Below are positions 8,219 to 15,300 of a DNA stretch of 64,000 nt, in pieces. The notes beneath the pieces were generated by a model. The model was not told the DNA's origin. It saw only the letters and a list, made by a program, of their open reading frames with translations, and ran no database searches. Location of the stretch: the NCBI GenBank assembly GCA_963782445.1, contig CAWAJM010000001.1:2046001-2110000 (forward strand). Direction: 5' to 3'. Numbering within the stretch: the first letter of the stretch is position 1; every line of letters begins with the position of its first letter. This DNA comes from ZC4RG20 sp963782445. GTDB lineage: Bacteria; Pseudomonadota; Gammaproteobacteria; Steroidobacterales; Rariloculaceae. The position numbers and the translations under genes were made by a program.

Positions 8219-9157
8219 ATGCTGCAAGCTTCCAAATCCGCCGCAGGGGCGGTTTCCGAAGAGCCCACGGCTCGGCCTGCCGCCGAGCCGGCCGTACAAT
8301 CCGTCGCCGGCGCGGGCCAACGAGCGCGGCCGCGCAAGACGCTGCGCATGCCGCGCCTGCAGGCCGCGGCCGAGGCGACGCGCCCGGTCGAGGACATGCA
8401 GGTCAAGGCCTCGGTCGAGGGACTGAGCTTCTACTACGGTGCCACCCAGGCGCTCAAGAATCTGAGCCTGCCGATCGCGGACCGCCGCGTCACGGCGCTC
8501 ATCGGGCCTTCCGGCTGCGGCAAGAGCACCTTCCTGCGCTGCTTCAACCGAATGCACGATCTGCAGCCGGGTACGCGCTATGAAGGGCGGATCACGCTGC
8601 ATCCGGACAACCTCAATCTCATCAGCCGCGAGATCGAGGCCATCGAGGTGCGCATGCGCATCGGCATGGTGTTTCAGAAGCCGAATCCGTTTCCGAAGTC
8701 GGTCTTCGAGAACGTTGCCTATGGGCTGCGCCTGCGCGGTGTGCGTAAGCGGTCGGCGATCGCCGACGAGGTCGAACAGGCTTTGCGCGACTCCGCGCTC
8801 TGGGACGAGGTCAAGGACCGGCTGCACGACTCGGCGCTCGCGCTGTCTGGCGGCCAGATGCAAAGGCTCTGCATCGCCCGCGCGCTCGTGACGAAGCCCG
8901 AGATTCTGCTGTTCGACGAGCCGACCTCGGCGCTCGACCCGATCGCAACGGCCAAGATCGAGGAGCTGATTTCGACGCTGCGCGACCGTGTGACGGTGCT
9001 CATCGTGACGCACAACATGCAGCAGGCCGCGCGCGTCTCCGACTACACGGCCTTCATGTACCTCGGCGAGCTCGTCGAGTTCGACGAAGCGGCGAAGATT
9101 TTCACGAACCCGAGCCAGAAGGCGACCGAGGACTACATCACGGGCCGGTACGGCTAG
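8219..9157 (+). CDS. pstB: Phosphate ABC transporter ATP-binding protein PstB
   Basis: PstB powers phosphate import. Walker A is GPSGCGKST, the signature is LSGGQMQR, Walker B is ILLFDEPTSALDP, and the H-loop is IVTHNMQQAAR. The PstB-specific FQKPNPFPKSVFENVAYG is intact. The product is unusually long: about 60 residues rich in Ala, Pro, Arg and Glu precede the normal start of the domain. The ATG at 8219 has GGAG eight bases upstream; a GTG at 8198 overlapping the pstA stop would add seven residues. No phoU gene follows, although pstSCAB-phoU is the common arrangement. Confidence 0.95.
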   Translation: MLQASKSAAGAVSEEPTARPAAEPAVQSVAGAGQRARPRKTLRMPRLQAAAEATRPVEDMQVKASVEGLSFYYGATQALKNLSLPIADRRVTALIGPSGCGKSTFLRCFNRMHDLQPGTRYEGRITLHPDNLNLISREIEAIEVRMRIGMVFQKPNPFPKSVFENVAYGLRLRGVRKRSAIADEVEQALRDSALWDEVKDRLHDSALALSGGQMQRLCIARALVTKPEILLFDEPTSALDPIATAKIEELISTLRDRVTVLIVTHNMQQAARVSDYTAFMYLGELVEFDEAAKIFTNPSQKATEDYITGRYG

Positions 9158-9204
9158 ATCACGGGCCGGCGGCTCGGAGTCATTGCGCGTCTCGACGCGC
9201 TCGA

Positions 9205-9245
9205 GAAAAGAAGACCCGCCGTCCCGGAAAGGGAGGGCGGGTCTT
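9205..9245 (-). terminator. Terminator hairpin between convergent pstB and porin genes
   Basis: AAGACCCGCC (9211-9220) pairs with GGCGGGTCTT (9236-9245) over ten bases. On the minus strand the stem is followed by CTTTTC, so it best serves the porin gene, but it may also stop pst transcripts. Confidence 0.75.
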
Positions 9246-9285
9246 GCGTATGCGCCCGAGGCGCTTCGTCTCGTCGGGCGGCGCG

Positions 9286-10341
9286 TCAGAAGGCGGTCTG
9301 CGCCCAGATGCCGATCTCGTTGTGCTTACCGGAGTTGGCGCCGCCGAGCGTCCCGTTCGTCGTCTTCCAGATGCCGTTTTCGACCTTGTCCTGCTTGTAG
9401 ACGAAGGCGACGTCGACACCTTTGACCGGCGTGATCTGCACGCCGAAGTTGTAGTAGGTGTCCTTGAGCCCGGGCTGCAGGTCCTTGCTGGGCTTCACGT
9501 CGTCGTAACGCGCGAAGACGGCGGTCTTGGCCGAAAGCTTGTACGAGCCCCAAAGGGAATAGCCATCGGCCTTGTCCGTCTGCGGGCTCAGCACCTCGTT
9601 CCAGTTCTTGGCTTGGAAGTAATCGGTGCCGATGCGGTACTTCGGTTTGACGTAAGCCGCGAGCAGCTCGTACTTCTGCGCCGTGTGCAGCGTGTCGACG
9701 CCGACGGTATCGAGGCCGCGGTGGCCCGTGCGGAAGCCCGCCGCGAGCGTGAGGCCGTCGACGGGAACGACGGCGATGCGGCCCGCATAGTCGAGCGTCT
9801 GGCTGCGCGTCGGGTTCTTGTACCCGTTGCCGTTGATCGTCGAGACCTGGTAAGTCACCTTGCCGTCCGCGAACTCGCCGAGGGCATGCAGGCCCCAGTC
9901 CGCGGAGGTTGCGAAGCCCGCATGCTCGATGAGCACGTTCTCGACGTAACGGTAGCCGTAGAGGCCTTCGACGAACGGCACCCAGGGCAGGTCGGCCGAG
10001 CCGAGCCGCACCGTGAAGGCTTTGTCGAACTTGCCTTCCACGTAGGCCTTCTTGACGAACAGCTGCGTCTCGCCGTCGGCTTTCGAGTAGTTGAAGTCGG
10101 TCGTGATGTTCGTGCCCCAAATTTCGTCGAACTTGTGGGAAACCGATATGTAGAACCGCTTCACGTCGATACCGGTCCCGCTCGGGTTCGTCTTGACGCC
10201 GTCGCTGGTCTGGTCGATGTTCGTCAGATCGAAGTAACCCTTGCCTCCGACGGTCGTCGTGCCGACATCGGCGGCCGAGACCGCGCCGGCCCCGCCGACG
10301 CAGGCGAGAAGAACGGCGGCGGACAACAACTTCCTGCTCAT
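9286..10341 (-). CDS. OprP/OprO-type phosphate-selective porin
   Basis: This 351-residue outer-membrane protein has a signal peptide ending VSAA-DV, alternating beta-strand sequence throughout, and a C-terminal phenylalanine (IWAQTAF) that is typical of barrels handled by BamA. The pattern DVKRFYISVSHKFDEIWGTNITTDFNYS and the strand GSADLPWVPFVEGLYGYRY fit the porin O/P family. A Pho box upstream and the neighbouring pst operon make phosphate or polyphosphate uptake the likely role. Selectivity itself cannot be read from the sequence. Confidence 0.88.
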   Translation of the reverse strand: MSRKLLSAAVLLACVGGAGAVSAADVGTTTVGGKGYFDLTNIDQTSDGVKTNPSGTGIDVKRFYISVSHKFDEIWGTNITTDFNYSKADGETQLFVKKAYVEGKFDKAFTVRLGSADLPWVPFVEGLYGYRYVENVLIEHAGFATSADWGLHALGEFADGKVTYQVSTINGNGYKNPTRSQTLDYAGRIAVVPVDGLTLAAGFRTGHRGLDTVGVDTLHTAQKYELLAAYVKPKYRIGTDYFQAKNWNEVLSPQTDKADGYSLWGSYKLSAKTAVFARYDDVKPSKDLQPGLKDTYYNFGVQITPVKGVDVAFVYKQDKVENGIWKTTNGTLGGANSGKHNEIGIWAQTAF

Positions 10342-10429
10342 TTATTGCTCCTGAACGTGTTTTCGCTTAGCTGGCACGCGGCTCCGGGGACCTCCCTATC
10401 GGCAAGCCGCAGAACCAGCACGCGGGAAC

Positions 10430-10461
10430 GTTACAGGCGGAGGGTTACAGGAATGTTACAA
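10430..10461 (-). promoter_or_regulatory. Pho box with a third half-site upstream of the porin gene
   Basis: Read on the minus strand, TTGTAAC-ATTC-CTGTAAC (10461-10444) is a good Pho box. A further CTGTAAC (10436-10430) follows after seven bases. It lies about 90-120 bases upstream of the porin start and mirrors the box in front of pstS. Confidence 0.78.
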
Positions 10462-10469
10462 ACGTGTCC

Positions 10470-10502
10470 TTTCCTCCATTCGCAATCGTGTTGCGAAGGA
10501 AA
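10470..10502 (+). other. Imperfect inverted repeat between the porin promoter and the ExeA-FHA gene
   Basis: TTTCC plus TTCGCAA pair with TTGCGAA plus GGAAA around a five-base loop, with a four-base bulge on the left arm. No T run follows on either strand. It could be a weak 3' structure for the ExeA-FHA transcript or a protein-binding site. Confidence 0.35.
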
Positions 10503-10558
10503 GTACATATGACAGCACGATGACGGGATGGCCGCGGCGCGGGCCGCGGCATTGCGGC

Positions 10559-11722
10559 CTACTTGACGCGGTGGATGCGCGGCTGCGGCTTCAGGGGCTG
10601 CGGCATCGAGGCCGTCGCGGCAAGCGAGGCGGGCGGCGGCAGCGGGTTCCCGGCCTCGCGCCCCGGAAGGATGCGGACCTTGAGGCTATAGGGCCCGATC
10701 GTGACGACGTCGAGGTCCGCGAGCACGGCGCGCCCGACGGGGCGGCCGTTGACCCGCAGGCCGTTGGCGCTGTTGAGGTCGATGATGTAGAAGCCCGCCG
10801 GCGTCCCGACGACGGCCGCATGATGGCGGCTCATATACGGGCTCGGCAATTCGAGGTCGTTGTGGGTACTGCGGCCGATGAGCGTTCGCAGGCCGAGCTC
10901 GATGCGTTCGCGGCTGCGGCCCGCCTCGGAGACGATGAGCACGCCCCTCGGCAGTGCGGGCGCCGCCTGATAATCCGGCGCGGGCTGCTCGACCGTGGGC
11001 TCGGCGCGCACGGGGCCCTCGCGCGTCGACCGCCGTGCCGAAAGGGCAGCGATTGCACGCTGGATCGTCGCCTCGTCGACGTCGTCGCGGCCGCGCTCCC
11101 GGGCAATCAGCATCCCCATCTGGCACAGCACGTCGATGGCGCTGAAGCGTCCGCCGCAGATGCTTGCAACCAGCCTCACGGCGGCGGGATTCAGCGGCTC
11201 GGCGAGCTCGACGCGGCGAAACCGCCAGTCGAGATAAGCGGCGACCTCCGTCGAGTTGGGCGCCCCGAGGGCGTAGAAACCGATGCGGGCGGAGTCGACG
11301 GCCGCCGTCAGGCGTTCCTGCAGCGGCGGGCGGCCCGCGCAGAGCAGCTGAACGGCAGGGCCCGCGCCGGCGCGAATCAGGGTGAGGCGCTCGAGCTCGC
11401 GCCAGGCGCCGGGCTCGAGAAGCTGGGCATCGTCGACGACGATCGCGACGCGTTTGCCCTGCGAGCGCCGGTGCTGCACGAACACGCTGAGCAGATTGCG
11501 CTGGTCCAGTTCGTCGATGCCGGCCACGGCGAGGTCGGCCGCGGCCAGCAGCGCCGCGAGAACATCCCGGCTCGAGCGCTTGGGGCCGGGGCAGGGCAGC
11601 ACGATCGCTTCGGGTCCGAGACACGCTGCCGCATAGCGCAGCAGCACGCTCTTGCCTACTGAAGGGCCGCCGACGAGGGCGCGGATCGGCGCGCGGACAT
11701 CCGTCTCGGTGAGGCCGGCCAC
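10559..11722 (-). CDS. ExeA/GspA-type AAA ATPase fused to an FHA domain
   Basis: The 387-residue protein has a P-loop ATPase half (Walker A GGPSVGKS, Walker B IVVDDAQLL) of the ExeA/GspA type that helps assemble type II secretin complexes or move DNA. The C-terminal half is an FHA phosphothreonine-binding domain (LIGRSTHNDLELPS, then SRHHAAV, then IIDLNSANGLRVNG). A proline-rich linker joins them. The start used is a GTG. In-frame sequence upstream (TTFWLGPIQRAAVAGL) looks like coding, but I find no better start codon, so the N-terminus is uncertain. No transmembrane or peptidoglycan-binding segment is seen, unlike full-length ExeA. The gspG-N genes lie 29 kb away in this window. Confidence 0.82.
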   Translation of the reverse strand: MAGLTETDVRAPIRALVGGPSVGKSVLLRYAAACLGPEAIVLPCPGPKRSSRDVLAALLAAADLAVAGIDELDQRNLLSVFVQHRRSQGKRVAIVVDDAQLLEPGAWRELERLTLIRAGAGPAVQLLCAGRPPLQERLTAAVDSARIGFYALGAPNSTEVAAYLDWRFRRVELAEPLNPAAVRLVASICGGRFSAIDVLCQMGMLIARERGRDDVDEATIQRAIAALSARRSTREGPVRAEPTVEQPAPDYQAAPALPRGVLIVSEAGRSRERIELGLRTLIGRSTHNDLELPSPYMSRHHAAVVGTPAGFYIIDLNSANGLRVNGRPVGRAVLADLDVVTIGPYSLKVRILPGREAGNPLPPPASLAATASMPQPLKPQPRIHRVK

Positions 11723-12086
11723 CGCCGCTCGCTGGATCGGCCCGAGCCAGAACGTCGTCCGCCGTTGGGCGTGCGAATACGGTTGCCGGAGACAGCTGTC
11801 GTGGGGTGGCCCCCATGTGCGTTTTCCTTTCTGCCTAGCGCAGTTATTGGTTCTTGTTGAAACGCTTTGTTAAGTCTATGCGAGCGGCCGGCTTATGTAA
11901 ACGGTCGCACCGCGGGCGTCCTCGAGGTTGCGTCGCGATGATATAAGCGGATCTAAGTTCGAATTGTAATAGATTGGTTATAAAGAAATTAGCGGCCAGT
12001 CGGGGGCTTGAGACCGGCCCTTGCAATCGAGCCGCGCTGCGTCACAATGCCCGCGCGGTCGATCGGGACCGATACGAGTGCGGGCA
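11723..12086. other. Intergenic region, divergent promoter zone
   Basis: About 360 bases separate the divergent ExeA-FHA and ccmA genes. The first 100 bases next to ExeA-FHA may be coding (see that entry). From about 11840 to 12000 the sequence is AT-rich for this genome, with runs such as TTGTAATAG and GGTTATAAAG, as expected for promoters in both directions. I could not fix a convincing -35/-10 pair. No small gene or RNA is apparent. Confidence 0.4.
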
Positions 12087-12689
12087 ATGCTGAGCGTGGA
12101 GGCGCTGGAAGTTTGGCGGGGCGCCAACTGCCTGTTCGAAGGGCTGGAATTCGAGCTCGGCACAGGGCAAGCGGCCGTGCTCGTCGGTCCGAACGGGGCC
12201 GGTAAGACGACGCTGCTGCGCATCCTTGCCGGTCTCGCGCCGCCGACCGAGGGCCGCGTGCGGTGGGACGGCACGGACGTGCGCGCGCTCGCGCCGGAGC
12301 GCCGCGCGGAGATCGCCTACCGCGGCCACTTCGATGGCCTCAAGAAGGACCTGACCGTGTACGAGAACCTCGCGTTTCATCGCCGCATGTACGCCGGCAC
12401 GGGGCCGATCGAGCCCGTGCTCGCCGCGCTGCAGCTCGAGGCGAAGCGCGACACGCCCGTGCGGCGGCTGTCGGCCGGGCAGCGGCGCCGGACCGCGCTC
12501 GCGACGCTGAGGCTCTCGGGCGCGCGACTGTGGATTCTCGACGAGCCGACGACGAACCTCGACGCGGAGGGCCGCGGGCTCGTGACGGACTGGATCGCGG
12601 CCCACGTCGCCGAGGGCGGCTCGGCCGTCGTCGCGACTCATCAGACCAGCGGGCTGCTCGAGCCCGGCGCGCTGCTCATCGAGCTCTGA
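12087..12689 (+). CDS. ccmA: Haem exporter ATP-binding protein CcmA
   Basis: CcmA is the ATPase of the CcmABC complex, which releases haem-loaded CcmE during cytochrome c maturation. The 200-residue product is a minimal ABC ATPase with Walker A GPNGAGKTTLLR, signature LSAGQRRR, and Walker B LWILDEPTTNLD. The H-loop is VVATHQ. The ATG at 12087 is chosen because the ABC domain starts at once (MLSVEALEVW). It opens the ccm operon and is followed four bases later by ccmB. Confidence 0.94.
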   Translation: MLSVEALEVWRGANCLFEGLEFELGTGQAAVLVGPNGAGKTTLLRILAGLAPPTEGRVRWDGTDVRALAPERRAEIAYRGHFDGLKKDLTVYENLAFHRRMYAGTGPIEPVLAALQLEAKRDTPVRRLSAGQRRRTALATLRLSGARLWILDEPTTNLDAEGRGLVTDWIAAHVAEGGSAVVATHQTSGLLEPGALLIEL

Positions 12690-12693
12690 CGGC

Positions 12694-13359
12694 GTGGACG
12701 CTTTTCTCGCCGTGCTGCTGCGCGACCTGCGCCTGGCGTTTCGGCGCTGGAGCGAGCTCGCGAATCCGCTGATCTTCTTCGTGGTCGTGGCCGCGCTGTT
12801 CCCGCTCGGCATCGCGCCCGCCGCCGATCGGCTCGCCGCGATCGGCGCGGGCGTCGTCTGGATGGCCGTGCTGCTCGCGTCGCTGCTCGGGCTGGACGGG
12901 CTGTTCCGCAACGATGCCGAGGACGGCAGTCTCGAGCAGCTGCTGCTTTACCCCGTTCCGCTCGGCGTCATCGTGCTCGCCAAGATCGCCGCGCACTGGA
13001 TCGCGAGCAGCCTGCCGCTCGTCGCGCTCGCTCCCGCGCTCGCGCTGACTTTCGGCCTGCCGCTCGTGTCCCTGCCGACGCTGCTCGGCGCGCTGCTGTT
13101 GGCGACGCCGACGTTGAGCGTGTTTGCGGCCGTCGGCGCTGCGCTGACGCTCGAGCTCAAGAATTCGGGCGCGATCATCGGCCTGCTCGTGCTGCCGCTC
13201 GCAAGCCCGCTGCTGATCTTCGGCGCGAGGGCGACGGAGCTCGCCGCCCACGGGGAACCGATCGCGGGGCCGCTCTATCTGCTGGCGGCCATGGCCGTTT
13301 TCGGTATCTCCGTCGGCCCCGTGGCCGTCGCCGCGGCCGTGCGCGTCGGGCTCGAATGA
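12694..13359 (+). CDS. ccmB: Haem exporter permease CcmB
   Basis: CcmB is the inner-membrane partner of CcmA. The 221-residue product has six hydrophobic segments and the family N-terminus (LRDLRLAFRRWSELANPLIFF). The FRNDAEDGSLEQLLLYP motif before helix 3 is characteristic. It starts at a GTG four bases after ccmA. A PadR-type regulator follows instead of the usual immediate ccmC. Confidence 0.94.
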   Translation: MDAFLAVLLRDLRLAFRRWSELANPLIFFVVVAALFPLGIAPAADRLAAIGAGVVWMAVLLASLLGLDGLFRNDAEDGSLEQLLLYPVPLGVIVLAKIAAHWIASSLPLVALAPALALTFGLPLVSLPTLLGALLLATPTLSVFAAVGAALTLELKNSGAIIGLLVLPLASPLLIFGARATELAAHGEPIAGPLYLLAAMAVFGISVGPVAVAAAVRVGLE

Positions 13360-13407
13360 GCCCGCGGCCCTTGACTCGCCGCCGCATTCCTCCACTATGT
13401 AGTCCAA

Positions 13408-13761
13408 ATGCCCCACAACCCCAATCTCGGCGAGTTCGAGCAGATCGTGCTGCTCGCGATCATGCGCCTCGCGGACCGAGCCTACGGTGTGGCGATCCGC
13501 TGCGAGATCCAGGCGCATACCGGCCGCAACGTGGCCCCGGGCGCGCTGTATACGACGCTGGAGCGGCTCGAGCAGAAGGGCCTCGTCGCCTCGCGCCTCG
13601 GCGAGCCGACGCCCTGCCGCGGCGGCCGGGCCAAGCGGTTTTATGTCGCCAGCGCTGCCGGCATCGAGGCCGTGGAGCGGGCGCAACGTTCCTATCGGAG
13701 CCTGCTGGAAGGACTCGAGCTCGAGGGCCTGGCCGCGACGGCCGCGGGGGTGCGGCGCTGA
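13408..13761 (+). CDS. PadR-family transcriptional regulator inside the ccm operon
   Basis: The 117-residue protein is a PadR-type winged helix: EFEQIVLLAIMRL, the GVAIRCEIQ helix, GALYTTLERLEQKGLV for the recognition helix and wing, and KRFYVASAAGIEAVE at the end of the wing, with a short C-terminal helix. PadR proteins usually repress neighbouring genes and respond to small molecules. It lies between ccmB and ccmC in the same direction, which is not the usual ccm order. A 19-codon reading frame (13761-13820) overlaps its stop and may be the remnant of a former partner gene. Control of ccm genes is possible but not shown. Confidence 0.85.
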   Translation: MPHNPNLGEFEQIVLLAIMRLADRAYGVAIRCEIQAHTGRNVAPGALYTTLERLEQKGLVASRLGEPTPCRGGRAKRFYVASAAGIEAVERAQRSYRSLLEGLELEGLAATAAGVRR

Positions 13762-13823
13762 TGGACGGGACAAGGGAGCGTTTGGCCGAAATGCGGGTCG
13801 AACGCTCCGAGGATTCATAAACG

Positions 13824-14579
13824 ATGCTCGGACTTCCACGTTGGTTTCACCGCTGGGCCTCGCCGCCCTACGTCTACCGTCAGGCGGAGCGCCTGCGGCC
13901 CTGGTTCGCATGGATCGCGGTCGTGCTGTTCGCCGTCGGGCTGTTCCTGGGCCTCGTCGTGGCGCCGCCCGACTACCTGCAGGGCTTCAGTGCCAAGATC
14001 ATGTACGTCCACGTGCCGACGGCGTATCTCAGCATGATGGCCTACGTCCTCATGGCCGGCGCGGCCTTCGTCGGCTTCGTGTGGCGCATCAAGCTGGCCC
14101 ACGCCGTGGCTGTCAGCGTTGCGCCGATCGGCGCCTCGTTCACGTTCCTGGCACTCGTCACGGGCGGCATCTGGGGCCGGCCGACGTGGGGCACCTATTG
14201 GCAGTGGGGCGACGCGCGGCTCATGTTCGAGCTGCTGCTGCTGTTTCTCTACCTCGGGTACATGGCCCTGCGCGCCGCCTTCGAGGACCGCGATAAAGCC
14301 GATCGGGCGGCCTCGATCCTGGCCGTGGTCGGGGTCGTCAACGTTCCCATCATTCATTATTCCGTGGTGTGGTGGAACACGCTGCACCAGGGGTCGACGT
14401 TCCGGCTCATCGGCAAGTCGACCATCACGCTGAACATGCTGGCGCCCCTGCCGGTCATGCTCGTGGCCTTCACCTGCTGCTTTGCCTGGCTCGTTTTGAA
14501 CCGCCTGCAAGGCGAGATTGTCGAAAGGGAGCGCAATACGCGGTGGCTGAAGGAACTGGTCGCGGAGGCCGGCCGATGA
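13824..14579 (+). CDS. ccmC: Haem transporter CcmC
   Basis: CcmC is an inner-membrane haem-handling protein that loads haem onto CcmE. The 251-residue product has six hydrophobic helices and the tryptophan-rich periplasmic motif WGRPTWGTYWQWGDARL. The conserved histidines are in KIMYVHVPTAYLSM and in VVWWNTLHQGST. The stop overlaps the ccmD start (ATGA). Confidence 0.95.
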   Translation: MLGLPRWFHRWASPPYVYRQAERLRPWFAWIAVVLFAVGLFLGLVVAPPDYLQGFSAKIMYVHVPTAYLSMMAYVLMAGAAFVGFVWRIKLAHAVAVSVAPIGASFTFLALVTGGIWGRPTWGTYWQWGDARLMFELLLLFLYLGYMALRAAFEDRDKADRAASILAVVGVVNVPIIHYSVVWWNTLHQGSTFRLIGKSTITLNMLAPLPVMLVAFTCCFAWLVLNRLQGEIVERERNTRWLKELVAEAGR

Positions 14580-14764
14580 TCCGATTCCTCGACATGGGCG
14601 GGTACGCGCCTTATGTTTGGTCGGCCTACGGGATTACACTTCTCGTAATCGTTCTGAACGTCTGGTCGGCGCGGCGGGCCCGCGTGCGGCCGCTCGAGCG
14701 TGCGGAGCACGTAGTCGACGAGGAACGGCCGCGGCGCCGTCCGACAGTGAGGCAAGTACAATGA
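14576..14764 (+). CDS. ccmD: Haem exporter protein CcmD
   Basis: The 62-residue protein has the CcmD layout: a short periplasmic lead (FLDMGGYAPYVWSAYGI), a single membrane helix (TLLVIVLNVWSA), then a basic cytoplasmic tail. CcmD stabilises the CcmABC-CcmE complex. The gene overlaps ccmC and ccmE by ATGA at both ends. Confidence 0.92.
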   Translation: MIRFLDMGGYAPYVWSAYGITLLVIVLNVWSARRARVRPLERAEHVVDEERPRRRPTVRQVQ

Positions 14765-15300
14765 CGGCAAGAAGGCGGCGCATGCTGCTCATCGGGCTCG
14801 TGCTGGCGGGCGTGATCGTATCTGTCGGTCTCGCGCTGAATGCGTTCCGCCAGAACCTTTCCTATTTCTTCAGTCCGACCGAGGTCGCCGCCGGCAAGGC
14901 GCCGAGCGGTCACAACTTCAGGCTCGGCGGCATGGTCGTCAAGGGCAGCGTCAAACGCAATCCCGGCAGTCTGACCGTGAACTTCCTCGTCACGGACTTC
15001 GACCACACGGTGCCCGTGCGCTACACGGGCGTGCTGCCCGATCTGTTCAGGGAAGGCTCCGGTGTCGTCGCGCGCGGCAAGCTCGACGCCTCGGGCCGCT
15101 TCATGGCCGAGGAGGTCCTGGCCAAGCACGACGAGAACTACATGCCTCCGGACGTGGCCAAGGCACTCAAGAAGGGCCGGGCCAAGGCGGCCGCCGAGGG
15201 CCGGGCCGTGCCCCCCGAGACGACGAGCTCGACGGCGGCGCCGCCGAGCTCCTTGCCTAGCCCGAGCGCGACGACGGCCGCAGCGGAGCTCGCACGATGA
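14761..15300 (+). CDS. ccmE: Periplasmic haem chaperone CcmE
   Basis: CcmE binds haem covalently and hands it to the CcmFH lyase. The 179-residue product has an N-terminal membrane anchor (about residues 8-27) and the OB-fold core (FRLGGMVVKGSV, then FLVTDFDHTVPVRYTGVLPD). The haem-binding histidine is in LAKHDENYMPP. After that the tail is low in complexity (Ala, Pro, Ser, Thr), as in many homologues. It overlaps ccmD and ccmF. Confidence 0.95.
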   Translation: MTARRRRMLLIGLVLAGVIVSVGLALNAFRQNLSYFFSPTEVAAGKAPSGHNFRLGGMVVKGSVKRNPGSLTVNFLVTDFDHTVPVRYTGVLPDLFREGSGVVARGKLDASGRFMAEEVLAKHDENYMPPDVAKALKKGRAKAAAEGRAVPPETTSSTAAPPSSLPSPSATTAAAELAR

